This document shows positions 29,186 through 37,498 of a stretch of DNA of 37,498 nt, one piece after another (position 1 is the stretch's first letter; every line of letters starts with the position of its first letter). The position numbers and the translations under genes were made by a program. The stretch is from the NCBI GenBank assembly GCA_014190015.1, contig BJFT01000010.1, positions 1 to 37,498 on the forward strand. Direction: 5' to 3'. This stretch comes from Actinomycetes bacterium (GTDB lineage: Bacteria; Actinomycetota; Actinomycetes; Nanopelagicales; Nanopelagicaceae). The notes below the pieces were generated by a model. It saw nothing but the letters and a program-made list of their open reading frames with translations, was not told where the DNA came from and ran no database searches.

Positions 29186-29986
29186 ATGGCTGTTGTAACA
29201 ATGCGAGAACTCCTCGACAGTGGAGTCCACTTCGGACATCAAACACGTCGCTGGAATCCAAAGATGAAGCGCTTTATTTTCACAGAGCGCAATGGCATCT
29301 ACATCATCGATATCCAACAATCCCTTGCACTAATTGATAGCGCATACGAATTTGTTAAGGACGTCGTTGCAAAGGGCGGACACGTTTTGTTCGTCGGAAC
29401 AAAGAAAGCAGCACAAGAGCCAATCATCGCTCAAGCTGCACGAGTTGGAATGCCAACAGTGACTGAGCGCTGGCTCGGCGGTATGTTGACTAACTTCCCA
29501 ACTGTTTACAGGCGTATTCAGCGCCTTAAGGAACTAGAAGCTCTTGAAGCAACTAATGACATGTTGCTTACAAAGAAAGAACTTCTCGTACTCCGTCGTG
29601 AGCGCGAAAAACTACACAAGAACCTTGATGGAATTCGCAACATGACTAAGTTGCCAAGTGCAATTTGGGTTGTAGATACCAAGAAAGAGCACCTAGCTGT
29701 CGCTGAAGCTAAGAAGCTCGGCATTCCAGTTATTGCCATCTTGGATACAAATTGCGATCCAGACGAAGTTGATTTCAAGATTCCAGGTAATGACGATGCA
29801 ATCCGTTCAATTGGATTACTTACTCGTGTAATTACTGATGCAATTGCAGCGGGCTTACAAGCACGTTCTGCAGTTGTAAAAGAAGAAGCTAAAACTGAGA
29901 CTCCAGCAGTTGCTGCGGGCGAGCCATTAGCTGATTGGGAAAAAGAAGTAATTGATGCAGCACCAACAACTCCAGTGGAGGCTTAA
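29186..29986 (+). CDS. rpsB: 30S ribosomal protein S2
   Basis: Small-subunit protein. I placed the start at ATG 29186 ([20 protein letters not shown]), 9 nt after AAGGAG; an in-frame ATG at 29168 would consume that ribosome binding site. The 266-aa product has the S2 signatures [23 protein letters not shown] and a typical FPTVYRRI region, [10 protein letters not shown], and [29 protein letters not shown], plus a short acidic C-terminal tail. It leads the rpsB-tsf pair; tsf begins 3 bp after its stop. Confidence 0.97.
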   Translation: MAVVTMRELLDSGVHFGHQTRRWNPKMKRFIFTERNGIYIIDIQQSLALIDSAYEFVKDVVAKGGHVLFVGTKKAAQEPIIAQAARVGMPTVTERWLGGMLTNFPTVYRRIQRLKELEALEATNDMLLTKKELLVLRREREKLHKNLDGIRNMTKLPSAIWVVDTKKEHLAVAEAKKLGIPVIAILDTNCDPDEVDFKIPGNDDAIRSIGLLTRVITDAIAAGLQARSAVVKEEAKTETPAVAAGEPLADWEKEVIDAAPTTPVEA

Positions 29987-29989
29987 CAC

Positions 29990-30814
29990 GTGGCGTATTC
30001 AGCAGAAGATGTAAAGAGACTGCGTGAAGCAACTGCAGCAGGAATGCTCGATTGCAAAAAAGCACTTGATGAAGCAAATGGTGACTACGACAAAGCTGTA
30101 GAAATCATTCGCGTAAAAGGTCTTAAGGGCGTAACAAAGCGCGAAGGCCGTTTAACATCAAATGGTTTAGTTGTCGCTAAGGTTTCAGGAGATGTCGGTG
30201 TAATGCTCGAACTGAACTGTGAAACTGACTTCGTTGCAAAAGGCGATCGCTTTATTGCACTCGGAGATGAATTAGTAGATCACCTTCTTTCTTCAAAAAC
30301 AGAGAGCGTCGAAGCATTTCTTGCTTCAACAATGTCAGATGGCAAAACTGTCCAATCTGTCATCGATGAAGGTAATGCAACACTTGGTGAAAAGATCGAA
30401 ATTCGCAACGTTGCAGTTGTAAATGGCCCAGTTGGTTTGTATTTGCACAAGACAAGCCCAGATCTACCTCCACAAGTTGGCGTTCTAGTTTCACTCGTTA
30501 AAGAAGCAGCTGAAGTTGGTAAAGATGTTGCACAGCACATCGCAGCTTTTGCTCCTAAGTTCGTAAATCGTGAAGATGTTCCAGCGGATCTGATCGAGAA
30601 CGAGCGTCGCATTGCTGAAGAAACGGCTCGCGAAGAGGGCAAGCCAGAAGCATCGCTTTCAAAAATCATTGAGGGTCGTGTCACTGGCTTCGTAAAAGAA
30701 GTTAGCTTGATCGAACAAGCATTCGCTAAGGATGCGAAGAAGACTGTGAAACAAATCCTCGATGAAGCAGGAACCGCCGTCAAGGCATTCCACCGTTTCC
30801 GCGTAGGACAGTAA
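29990..30814 (+). CDS. tsf: Elongation factor Ts
   Basis: Guanine nucleotide exchange factor for EF-Tu. The 274-aa protein has the N-terminal UBA-like domain [26 protein letters not shown] and the EF-Tu-contacting TDFVA motif ([12 protein letters not shown]), then two core subdomains with [10 protein letters not shown]. It starts with GTG 29990, using GGAGG at the very end of rpsB (8-nt spacing). Length and layout are normal for Actinobacteria. Confidence 0.97.
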   Translation: MAYSAEDVKRLREATAAGMLDCKKALDEANGDYDKAVEIIRVKGLKGVTKREGRLTSNGLVVAKVSGDVGVMLELNCETDFVAKGDRFIALGDELVDHLLSSKTESVEAFLASTMSDGKTVQSVIDEGNATLGEKIEIRNVAVVNGPVGLYLHKTSPDLPPQVGVLVSLVKEAAEVGKDVAQHIAAFAPKFVNREDVPADLIENERRIAEETAREEGKPEASLSKIIEGRVTGFVKEVSLIEQAFAKDAKKTVKQILDEAGTAVKAFHRFRVGQ

Positions 30815-30854
30815 ACTATCTTCCAAAGCACAAGAAGTTGTGAAAGGAGCACTC

Positions 30855-31577
30855 ATGCCCGGTACTAGAGGTAAATACGGGCGAGTGCTCCTTAAACTTT
30901 CTGGAGAAGTTTTTGGTGGAGAAAAAGGCATTGGTGTTGATCCTGATGTTGTGCAAGATGTAGCAAAACAAATCGCAGATGTTGTGCGTTCTGGAGTTCA
31001 AATAAGCATTGTGGTTGGCGGCGGAAATTACTTCCGCGGCGCAGAGTTACAACAGCGCGGAATGGATCGTGCACGCGCGGATTACATGGGAATGCTCGGA
31101 ACAGTCATGAACTGTTTAGCGTTACAGGATTTCTTGGAAAAAGAAGGCGTTGATACTCGCGTACAAACTGCAATCACAATGGGTCAAGTTGCTGAGCCTT
31201 ACATCCCACGCAGAGCAATTCGTCACTTAGAAAAAGGTCGAGTCGTAATATTTGGCGCCGGTGCAGGAATGCCATTTTTCACAACAGATACGGTTGCGGC
31301 ACAACGCGCTCTCGAAGTTGGATCCGAAGCGCTTTTACTTGCAAAGAGTGGTGTCGATGGCGTGTACAACGCCGACCCAAAGAAAGATCCAAGTGCGAAG
31401 AAGTACGACACGATTTCATACGATGAAGTACTCAGTAAATCTTTAGCTGTCGCAGATGCAGCAGCATTTAGTTTGTGTCGTGAGAACAAATTACCAATTG
31501 TGGTATTTGATCTCATGACTAAAGGAAATATCGGTCGCGCGGTTCGCGGTGAAACGATCGGAACCCTTGTCGCGTAA
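30855..31577 (+). CDS. pyrH: Uridylate kinase (UMP kinase)
   Basis: Phosphorylates UMP to UDP in pyrimidine synthesis. I chose ATG 30855 ([20 protein letters not shown]), 5 nt after AAGGAG; a GTG at 30840 in frame lies upstream of that site. The 240-aa amino-acid-kinase-fold protein has [37 protein letters not shown], and [19 protein letters not shown]. It is part of the conserved tsf-pyrH-frr group. Confidence 0.97.
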   Translation: MPGTRGKYGRVLLKLSGEVFGGEKGIGVDPDVVQDVAKQIADVVRSGVQISIVVGGGNYFRGAELQQRGMDRARADYMGMLGTVMNCLALQDFLEKEGVDTRVQTAITMGQVAEPYIPRRAIRHLEKGRVVIFGAGAGMPFFTTDTVAAQRALEVGSEALLLAKSGVDGVYNADPKKDPSAKKYDTISYDEVLSKSLAVADAAAFSLCRENKLPIVVFDLMTKGNIGRAVRGETIGTLVA

Positions 31578-31602
31578 GCGGTGAGGTTACTAAGGAGTCC
31601 TG

Positions 31603-32166
31603 ATGTCAGATATCGCCACTGCTCTAAAAGACGCAGAAATAAAGATGAACAAGGCCGTCGAAGTAGCCAAAGATGATTTCAGCGCCATTCGTACAGGCCG
31701 TGCTCATCCATCACTCTTTAATAAAATAATGGTCGATTACTACGGCACATACACATCACTCTCTCAACTTGCTTCAATCCAAGTTCCCGAAGCACGAATG
31801 GCACTAATTTCTCCATTCGATAAAGGTGCAATGGCATCAATTGAAAAGGCGATTCGCGAATCAGATTTAGGAGTTAATCCAGGATCAGATGGTGTCGTAA
31901 TTAGAGTTAATTTTCCTCAACTAACGGAGGAGCGCCGTAAGGATTACATCAAGGTTGCTCGCACAAAAGCTGAAGACTCTAAAGTCTCAATGCGCAATAT
32001 CCGTCGTGCTGCAAAAGAAGCTATCGAAAAATTAGAAAAAGATGGCCACATTGGAAAAGATGATTTAGCACGTGGTGAAAAAGAGCTAGAAAAAATCACT
32101 AGTGACCACGTTGCAAAGATTGACGAACTTCTCAAGCACAAGGAGAGCGAACTTCTCGAAGTCTGA
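31603..32166 (+). CDS. frr: Ribosome recycling factor
   Basis: Splits post-termination ribosomes with EF-G. The 187-aa product has the family blocks FSAIRTGRAHPSLFNKIMVDYYG, ISPFDKGAMASIEKAIRESDLGVNP, RVNFPQLTEERRKDYIKVAR and the helical C-terminus EKELEKITSDHVAKIDELLKHKE. AAGGAG lies 5 nt before ATG 31603. The gap to pyrH is 25 bp. Confidence 0.97.
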   Translation: MSDIATALKDAEIKMNKAVEVAKDDFSAIRTGRAHPSLFNKIMVDYYGTYTSLSQLASIQVPEARMALISPFDKGAMASIEKAIRESDLGVNPGSDGVVIRVNFPQLTEERRKDYIKVARTKAEDSKVSMRNIRRAAKEAIEKLEKDGHIGKDDLARGEKELEKITSDHVAKIDELLKHKESELLEV

Positions 32167-32182
32167 GAAGCGCATATCTGAC

Positions 32183-33028
32183 GTGTCTGATCTGCATTCA
32201 ATTAATGAAGCCATAAATGCTAAGGCGGGGCGCAAACTCCTGCCCTCGATTCTTGTTGGCCTCACTTTAATTGCATTGGTTTGGCTGACTTTGGCTTATG
32301 CACGTGTGCTCTTTGCTGTACTAGTTGCCATTGCCGTTGCCCTAGGTATTCGAGAAATAGCACGCGCATTTGCAGCAGCAGGCACCTTAATTTCAATGAG
32401 ATCGCTAATACTCGCAACTGTTGGACTTACATATGCAACATGGAGTGCAGGAGTTGAAGGATTAGCAATTGCAACTGCGATTGCCTTACCTGTTCTTCTA
32501 ATTTTCAGATTGCGAAAAGGTCCACAAGATTTCGTAAAGAGTGCAACAGCAACAACTTTGGCACTTATTTATTTGCCATTTCTAGCTGGCTTTTTAATTC
32601 TCTTGGGTCGCCCTGATGATGGTTTAGCTCGTGTGATGACATTTGTTGTTTTGGTTGGCTGCAATGACACATTTGGTTATCTGGTCGGCGTAATGATCGG
32701 CCGTCACCCACTCGTACCATCGATCAGTCCTAAGAAATCTTGGGAAGGTCTAATTGGCTCAGTTGTTTTCACTTCTATTGGTGGCGCATTGAGTTTTCAC
32801 TACATTCTTGATCTTCAATGGTGGATCGGTGCACTAGTTGCACTCATGATTGTTTTTACCGCAACTAGTGGAGACCTTATTGAAAGCGCGATGAAACGCG
32901 ACCTTTCTTTAAAGGATATGGGTTCACTACTTCCCGGTCACGGTGGGATGTTGGACCGTTTAGATTCTGTATTGCTCTCAGCCCCAGCTCTTTATTTAGC
33001 ACTCGAACTCGTTAAGCGTTTCTCATGA
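32183..33028 (+). CDS. cdsA: Phosphatidate cytidylyltransferase
   Basis: Makes CDP-diacylglycerol for phospholipid synthesis in the membrane. I placed the start at GTG 32183 ([20 protein letters not shown]); the open frame reaches back into frr, but that part is frr sequence in another frame. The 281-aa protein has about eight membrane segments and ends with the CDP-alcohol signature [20 protein letters not shown] followed by GMLDRLDS. The ribosome binding site is weak, so coupling to frr, 16 bp upstream, is likely. It overlaps rlmN by 4 bp. Confidence 0.93.
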   Translation: MSDLHSINEAINAKAGRKLLPSILVGLTLIALVWLTLAYARVLFAVLVAIAVALGIREIARAFAAAGTLISMRSLILATVGLTYATWSAGVEGLAIATAIALPVLLIFRLRKGPQDFVKSATATTLALIYLPFLAGFLILLGRPDDGLARVMTFVVLVGCNDTFGYLVGVMIGRHPLVPSISPKKSWEGLIGSVVFTSIGGALSFHYILDLQWWIGALVALMIVFTATSGDLIESAMKRDLSLKDMGSLLPGHGGMLDRLDSVLLSAPALYLALELVKRFS

Positions 33029-34140
33029 CCGAAATTAAGCTCGTCTTTGATGAGCCGGTGCAGAGAAAGAAAGCCCCTAAACATCTAGCTGATTACTCAC
33101 CAGAGGATCGTCGCGAAATAGCAACAGGTTTAGGTTTACCCGCATTTAGAGCCAACCAAATTGCTAATCACTACTTCACTCATTTATCGAGTGACCCAAG
33201 TGATTGGACAGACATTCCGGCATCGATGCACGAACAAATTCGAGAACACTTCATTCCGACGATGATCACTCTCGTTCGTTCCGTGACGTGCGATAACGGA
33301 ATGACTCGTAAAGATCTATGGAAATTACATGATGGCGTTTTAGTTGAAAGTGTTTTGATGCGTTACACAGATCGCACAACTGTATGTATTTCTTCCCAAG
33401 CTGGTTGTGGAATGAATTGCCCATTCTGTGCAACGGGTCAAGCAGGCCTAACCCGAAATCTGAGTGCAGCAGAAATCACAGAGCAAATTGTCGCTGCCGC
33501 ACGCGCCTGCGCTAATGGTGAATTACCAGGTGGACCAACTCGTCTATCTAATGTTGTGTTTATGGGAATGGGCGAACCGCTTGCTAATTACAACGCAGTA
33601 CTTCGTACCGTTCGAAATATCACTACACCCAACCCCGATGGTTTGGGCATCAGTGCGCGTTCTGTAACTGTTTCCACTGTTGGCTTAGTAAATGGAATTG
33701 AGAAACTTACTGAAGAGGGAATTTCAGTTACCTTGGCAGTTTCTCTACACACCCCAGATGATGAATTGCGCGACTCATTAGTTCCCATAAATTCACGCTG
33801 GAAAGTCAAAGAAGTTCTGGCCGCAGCCGATGCCTATGAAAAGAAGACAGGCCGCCGTTATTCAATTGAGTACGCCCTAATTCGCGATATCAATGATCAA
33901 TCATGGCGCGCCGACTTACTTGGGCGCTTGTTAAAAAATCGCAATGCTCACGTAAATTTGATTCCACTCAATCCAACTCCTGGTTCAAAGTGGACAGCAT
34001 CTAGGCCACAAGATGAAAAAGAGTTTGTCCGAATCCTTGAAGGTTATGGAGTTGCCGTTACAGTTCGTGACACGCGCGGTCGCGAAATTGATGGTGCATG
34101 CGGACAACTAGCTGCTGCAGAGAAGGGAAAATCAGAGTGA
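33025..34140 (+). CDS. rlmN: Dual-specificity 23S rRNA / tRNA adenine C2-methyltransferase RlmN
   Basis: Radical-SAM methyltransferase that modifies A2503 of 23S rRNA and A37 of some tRNAs. The 371-aa protein has the cluster motif C128-x3-C132-x2-C135 ([14 protein letters not shown]), [40 protein letters not shown], and the C-terminal methyl-carrier cysteine C359 in [10 protein letters not shown]. It overlaps cdsA by ATGA and its stop overlaps the GTG of the next gene. Confidence 0.96.
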   Translation: MTEIKLVFDEPVQRKKAPKHLADYSPEDRREIATGLGLPAFRANQIANHYFTHLSSDPSDWTDIPASMHEQIREHFIPTMITLVRSVTCDNGMTRKDLWKLHDGVLVESVLMRYTDRTTVCISSQAGCGMNCPFCATGQAGLTRNLSAAEITEQIVAAARACANGELPGGPTRLSNVVFMGMGEPLANYNAVLRTVRNITTPNPDGLGISARSVTVSTVGLVNGIEKLTEEGISVTLAVSLHTPDDELRDSLVPINSRWKVKEVLAAADAYEKKTGRRYSIEYALIRDINDQSWRADLLGRLLKNRNAHVNLIPLNPTPGSKWTASRPQDEKEFVRILEGYGVAVTVRDTRGREIDGACGQLAAAEKGKSE

Positions 34141-34610
34141 GTTCAATTAAAGATTTTGCTGATAAGTATCAAGAAGGAACAGATTATTTTGAAAAACTCG
34201 TTAAATCTCTGAAGCCAAGTGATTTAGATACAAAAGCACCAGGGGAATGGTCAGCGCGACAGATTGTTCATCACATGGCAGATAGCGAAGCGCAGTCATA
34301 CGCGCGCTTGCGTCGAATGCTTGCAGAACCAGAAGGATCGGTAATTCAGGGGTATGACGAAGGTGCTTGGGCGGAATCAAAAAATCTTGGATATGAAGAT
34401 TTAGATATTGCAAATTCTTTTATTGTGACCATTTCAGTGAGAAATGCATCTGCAGATTTAATTCGCCGAATGTCTTATTCAGATTTAGAAAAATTTGGTA
34501 CTCACACTGAGCGCGGTAAATTCACCGTCACTGATTGGTTGAAGGCTTATTCAAACCACCCCTTTGATCACGGCGCACAACTCGAACGGGCCATCAAAGG
34601 ATTGCCTTAA
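34137..34610 (+). CDS. DinB/YfiT-like putative metal-dependent protein
   Basis: A 157-aa four-helix-bundle protein of the DinB superfamily. I placed the start at GTG 34137, which overlaps the rlmN TGA (GTGA) and has AAGGGA 8 nt upstream. [21 protein letters not shown] holds the first metal ligand (H45/H46) and [12 protein letters not shown] the other two (H141, H145). The family includes thiol transferases and hydrolases of unclear substrate; the function here is unknown. Its 3' end overlaps the convergent FAD oxidoreductase gene by 4 bp. It probably travels in the cdsA-rlmN transcript. Confidence 0.85.
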   Translation: MSSIKDFADKYQEGTDYFEKLVKSLKPSDLDTKAPGEWSARQIVHHMADSEAQSYARLRRMLAEPEGSVIQGYDEGAWAESKNLGYEDLDIANSFIVTISVRNASADLIRRMSYSDLEKFGTHTERGKFTVTDWLKAYSNHPFDHGAQLERAIKGLP

Positions 34611-35926
34611 AATAGTTTTTCAATAAGTTTGCCCACAAAGCTTGGGCGCTTTGTAATTCTCTCTTCAATGTCAGCAATTGCTGAAAGTTTAATTCCCAAG
34701 TTAACGCCTAACCAACGAAGTGGTTCCGGTTCCCATTTGGCGCTTTTCCAGCCGACGTATGGCAAAGTCGCACGTATGGTTTTCTTATCAAGTATTAGAT
34801 CAGCCATGGAATTTGCCGCCAAATATGAAAGTGTGACACCGTCTCCAACGTATCCACCAAAGGAACCAAAGTGGCCATCCCAATTTAAATAAGGCGCCCA
34901 GTCGCGCTTGATTGCAACAGCGCCGCCCCACGCGTGAGTGAATTCATAGTTCCTTAAGTCAGGAAACCATTCAATCGCTGTTTCTCGGAGTTTTTTATGA
35001 ATCTTTGCGTGCTGCTCCGACTTATTGCTGCGTGCAGATCCCCATTTATATGGTGCACCACGTCCGCCCATGGCAAGTCGATTATCTGATGTTCTTTGCG
35101 CATAGGTAACTAAATGACGATTTTCATGAAAAGTTTCTCGTTCCTTTAGACCGTACTTAGTCCAAAATTCCTCTGGTAAAGGTTCTGTTGCAATCATTAA
35201 TGAATAAATCGGAATCTGTTCTCTATTTTTCTCGTGATACGCCTCAATGGCGCGAACAACATATTTAGATTCAATGTTCTTGCCTTTAACGCTGATATTT
35301 CCCTGAGTTGAAACATCTGCAAAAGTATTTTCAAAAATGTGAACACCGCGCTTGGCTAGAGATTTAGCAAGAGCGACAACTAGTTGAGTAGGGTTGATGG
35401 TGGCGCAATCTGGGTTAAAAGATGAACCAATTGCTTTCGACATTCGAATTCGCCCAAGAGTCTGGTTTTGATTAAGAACGGATTCACGGGGAAGTAACCC
35501 TTGTTTTATACGCGTAAATTGAGCTTCACTTCGTGCAACCGTTAAGGATCCACTCTTAGTAAACGCAATAGAATCCTCAGAATTTTTGGCGAATTGACCA
35601 ATTTCATCAATCGATTTTTCAAGTTCAGTGTGAAGATTTTTAATGCTTTGCGATGTTACATGTTGTAACAGCATTTCATCGTCAACAGGATAAAGCGCAG
35701 ACGCCCATCCACCATTTCTGCCACTGGCACCTGAACCAACTTGCTGTGCCTCAAGGATTGCAATTTTCAAATCTGGTGCAGAGTTAAGAAGGTGATGCGC
35801 AGTCCACATTCCGGAAAAACCGCCACCAATAATGAGAACGTCCCAATCGCGATGGAGCTCGCCCGGAGTGAAGGTTGGGTGGTTCGCACTGCTCCACCAA
35901 ACGCTTGCTTCTGCTTGATTTCCCAC
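34607..35926 (-). CDS. FAD-dependent amine oxidoreductase (DAO family, PuuB-like)
   Basis: A 439-aa flavoprotein of the D-amino-acid-oxidase fold. The FAD-binding GGGFSG (residues 34-39) follows WDVLIIG, then ILEAQQVGSGASGRNGGWAS holds the second conserved block (GASGRNGG at 66-73). The C-terminal GYVGDGVTLSYLAAN binds the flavin again. Similar actinobacterial proteins lie by polyamine genes, and E. coli PuuB oxidises gamma-glutamylputrescine. With an aldehyde dehydrogenase divergent from it, oxidation of an amine to an aldehyde is the best guess. GTG 35926 has TAGGAT 6 nt upstream, so it may be leaderless, although AGGA could also serve as a ribosome binding site. Confidence 0.85.
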   Translation of the reverse strand: MGNQAEASVWWSSANHPTFTPGELHRDWDVLIIGGGFSGMWTAHHLLNSAPDLKIAILEAQQVGSGASGRNGGWASALYPVDDEMLLQHVTSQSIKNLHTELEKSIDEIGQFAKNSEDSIAFTKSGSLTVARSEAQFTRIKQGLLPRESVLNQNQTLGRIRMSKAIGSSFNPDCATINPTQLVVALAKSLAKRGVHIFENTFADVSTQGNISVKGKNIESKYVVRAIEAYHEKNREQIPIYSLMIATEPLPEEFWTKYGLKERETFHENRHLVTYAQRTSDNRLAMGGRGAPYKWGSARSNKSEQHAKIHKKLRETAIEWFPDLRNYEFTHAWGGAVAIKRDWAPYLNWDGHFGSFGGYVGDGVTLSYLAANSMADLILDKKTIRATLPYVGWKSAKWEPEPLRWLGVNLGIKLSAIADIEERITKRPSFVGKLIEKLF

Positions 35927-35932
35927 ATGAAC

Positions 35933-35938
35933 ATCCTA
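35933..35938 (-). promoter_or_regulatory. -10 box (TAGGAT) of the FAD oxidoreductase gene
   Basis: On the minus strand TAGGAT is followed by GTTCAT (6 nt) and GTG 35926. It matches the leaderless pattern; the AGGA inside it is an alternative Shine-Dalgarno reading. Confidence 0.5.
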
Positions 35939-35968
35939 GATGTCACAGGAAAATAACTACACTTTTTT

Positions 35969-35991
35969 GCCCTCAGGGCGTAATCTCGCCC
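35969..35991 (+). promoter_or_regulatory. Aldehyde dehydrogenase promoter with inverted repeats (possible operator)
   Basis: TAATCT (35981-35986) lies 6 nt before ATG 35993, without Shine-Dalgarno. The box is exactly flanked by GGGCG (35976-35980) and CGCCC (35987-35991), a perfect inverted repeat. Just upstream, GCCCT-C-AGGGC (35969-35979) is another. A repressor bound here would cover the -10 box. Confidence 0.5.
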
Positions 35992-35992
35992 C

Positions 35993-37420
35993 ATGGAAAA
36001 ATTGAGCAACTTCATAAATGGCAAGAGCGTTGAATCTAAGTCTGGAAAGACTTCGGATTTAGTTAACCCTGCAACAGGTCAAGTTTTTGCAACCGCACCA
36101 AATTCCAATGCCGCAGATGTAGATGCAGCGATGAAAGCCGCAGCCGATGCTTTTCCTATTTGGCGCGATTCGACTCCATCTGAACGTCAACGCGCAATCC
36201 TAAAAATTGCGGATGCAATTGAAGCTCGTTCAGAAGAGTTAGTAAAAATCGAAAGTCAAAATACAGGCAAGCCAATTGGAATTACGACATCTGAAGAAAT
36301 ACCTCCGATGTTAGATCAAATTAGATTCTTTGCAGGCGCTGCACGCAACCTTGAGGGAAAATCCGCAGCCGAATACATGCGCGGAATGACATCTTTTATT
36401 CGCCGCGAACCAATTGGCGTATGTGCACAAGTAACTCCATGGAACTATCCAATGATGATGGCTGTCTGGAAGTGGGCACCCGCAATTGCTGCAGGAAATA
36501 CAGTTGTACTCAAGCCAAGTGATACAACTCCAGCATCAACTGTGTGGATGGCTCAATTAATGAGTGAGTTCTTACCTGCTGGCGTAGTCAACGTTATTTG
36601 CGGAGAGCGCGAAACTGGCGCAGCACTTGTAGATCATCCAACACCTGCAATGGTTTCAATTACAGGTTCTGTTCGCGCAGGCATGGAAGTTGCCGGAGCT
36701 GCAGCAAAACAACTCAAGCGCGTTCATCTTGAATTAGGTGGAAAAGCACCAGTCGTTGTTTTCAATGATGCAGATTTGCCGGCAGCAGCGGAGGCAATTG
36801 CACTGGCTGGTTACTTCAACTCAGGCCAAGATTGCACAGCAGCAACCCGTGTAATTGTGCAAGAGGGCGTTTATGAGGAATTTGTCACCCTTCTTGCTGA
36901 TCAAGCGAAGAACAACATTGCAATTGGTATGCCTGATCAAGATGTTTTGGTCGGTCCAGTTAACAACGCCAACCAACTTAAGAGAGTTGCAGGCTTCCTC
37001 GAGCGCACACCTTCGCATGCTCGCGTGATGGCTGGCGGATCTCAATTACAGCAACCTGGATTCTTCTTTTCCCCAACTGTTGTGGCAGATCTCAAGCAAG
37101 ATGACGAGATGATTCAAAGCGAAATCTTTGGTCCTGTCATTACGGTCCAGAAGTTCACAGATGAAGCCGATGCGATTGCTATGGGTAATGGCGTTGAGTA
37201 CGGCTTGGCATCTAGCGTCTGGACCAAGGATCATGGGCGCGCTATGCGCATGTCCAAGGCGCTGGATTTCGGCGTGGTCTGGATCAATACTCACATTCCG
37301 ATGGTCTCTGAAATGCCGCACGGTGGCTTCAAGCGCTCGGGATACGGCAAAGATCTTTCTCAATATGGGTTCGAGGATTACACCCGAATCAAGCATGTTA
37401 TGACTAATCTAGGCGCATAA
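35993..37420 (+). CDS. Aldehyde dehydrogenase, probably gamma-aminobutyraldehyde dehydrogenase
   Basis: A 475-aa NAD(P)-dependent aldehyde dehydrogenase. The Rossmann region starts at QVTPWNYPMMMAVWK with the conserved N151, followed by KPSDTTP, ITGSVRAG, the general base E247 in LELGGKAP and nucleophile C281 in SGQDCTAATR; the C-terminus has SEIFGPV and MPHGGFKRSGYGKD. The closest group I recognise is the gamma-aminobutyraldehyde dehydrogenases (PatD-like), but betaine aldehyde dehydrogenases are similar. A divergent amine oxidoreductase and a probable transporter gene downstream favour polyamine degradation. ATG 35993 has no ribosome binding site; see its TAATCT box. Confidence 0.85.
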   Translation: MEKLSNFINGKSVESKSGKTSDLVNPATGQVFATAPNSNAADVDAAMKAAADAFPIWRDSTPSERQRAILKIADAIEARSEELVKIESQNTGKPIGITTSEEIPPMLDQIRFFAGAARNLEGKSAAEYMRGMTSFIRREPIGVCAQVTPWNYPMMMAVWKWAPAIAAGNTVVLKPSDTTPASTVWMAQLMSEFLPAGVVNVICGERETGAALVDHPTPAMVSITGSVRAGMEVAGAAAKQLKRVHLELGGKAPVVVFNDADLPAAAEAIALAGYFNSGQDCTAATRVIVQEGVYEEFVTLLADQAKNNIAIGMPDQDVLVGPVNNANQLKRVAGFLERTPSHARVMAGGSQLQQPGFFFSPTVVADLKQDDEMIQSEIFGPVITVQKFTDEADAIAMGNGVEYGLASSVWTKDHGRAMRMSKALDFGVVWINTHIPMVSEMPHGGFKRSGYGKDLSQYGFEDYTRIKHVMTNLGA

Positions 37421-37458
37421 GCACAAACCCGGACTACTGCACAAAGGAGCAAACTCGA

Positions 37459-37498
37459 ATGGATTCAAAGCGTTCACTCTCACCAGAAGCACGTTCAA
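37459..37498 (+). CDS. Start of an unidentified protein, truncated by window end
   Basis: ATG 37459 follows AAGGAG by 9 nt, giving MDSKRSLSPEARS before the sequence ends. The good ribosome binding site and the frame open to the edge support a real gene. Only 13 residues are visible, so the product cannot be named. From context (aldehyde dehydrogenase and amine oxidoreductase next door), a polyamine ABC transporter component such as the substrate-binding protein is a guess. Confidence 0.6.
   Translation, partial: MDSKRSLSPEARS

Noticed and set aside
30280-30852. 190-codon minus-strand open frame inside tsf
   Set aside because: Antisense shadow of tsf with Ser-rich low-information sequence.

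Overview
The window is a compact, almost fully coding stretch of a low-to-mid GC actinobacterial chromosome. The gene orders mreBCD-mrdA-rodA-rne-rplU-rpmA-obgE-proB and rpsB-tsf-pyrH-frr-cdsA-rlmN are typical of Actinobacteria. The AT-rich codon use, tiny intergenic gaps, many 1-4 bp overlaps and trimmed proteins suggest a streamlined free-living lineage such as the freshwater acI group (Nanopelagicales). That placement is inference; no marker phylogeny was run.

Layout: 2-5402 cell-elongation operon (mreB partial, mreC, mreD, mrdA, rodA). 5613-8405 rne, rplU, rpmA, closed by a clear intrinsic terminator. 8503-13568 obgE, proB and proA, with a membrane-anchored serine hydrolase on the minus strand between proB and proA. 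13594-16894 gatCAB. 16901-18355 an MFS exporter on the minus strand. 18411-28045 branched-chain amino acid and serine synthesis: ilvD, an attenuator with leader peptide MSTKTIRFVVVI, then ilvB, ilvN, ilvC, serA, leuB, ilvE, cimA. 28055-28972 xerC. 29015-29185 a strongly structured rpsB leader. 29186-34610 rpsB, tsf, pyrH, frr, cdsA, rlmN and a DinB-like protein. 34607-37498 a divergent locus with an FAD amine-oxidase-like protein, an aldehyde dehydrogenase and the first codons of another gene; it looks like polyamine catabolism.

How the genes work together: the ilv-leu-cim block covers all steps from pyruvate to valine, and from pyruvate via citramalate towards isoleucine, except the isopropylmalate isomerase (leuCD), which is not here. 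Control of this operon appears to have been simplified at the protein level (IlvN reduced to its ACT domain, SerA ending at its catalytic domain), while transcriptional attenuation is kept.

The window is mostly housekeeping and I see no defence, phage, CRISPR, tRNA, rRNA or insertion elements. The best signals lie between genes. One is a recurrent TANNNT box 6-7 nt before start codons that have no Shine-Dalgarno sequence, which predicts leaderless mRNAs. Another is an rpsB leader with GNRA and UUCG tetraloop hairpins and two competing 3' structures. A third is a 33-bp divergent double leaderless promoter. The fourth is an inverted repeat that brackets the -10 box of the aldehyde dehydrogenase gene.
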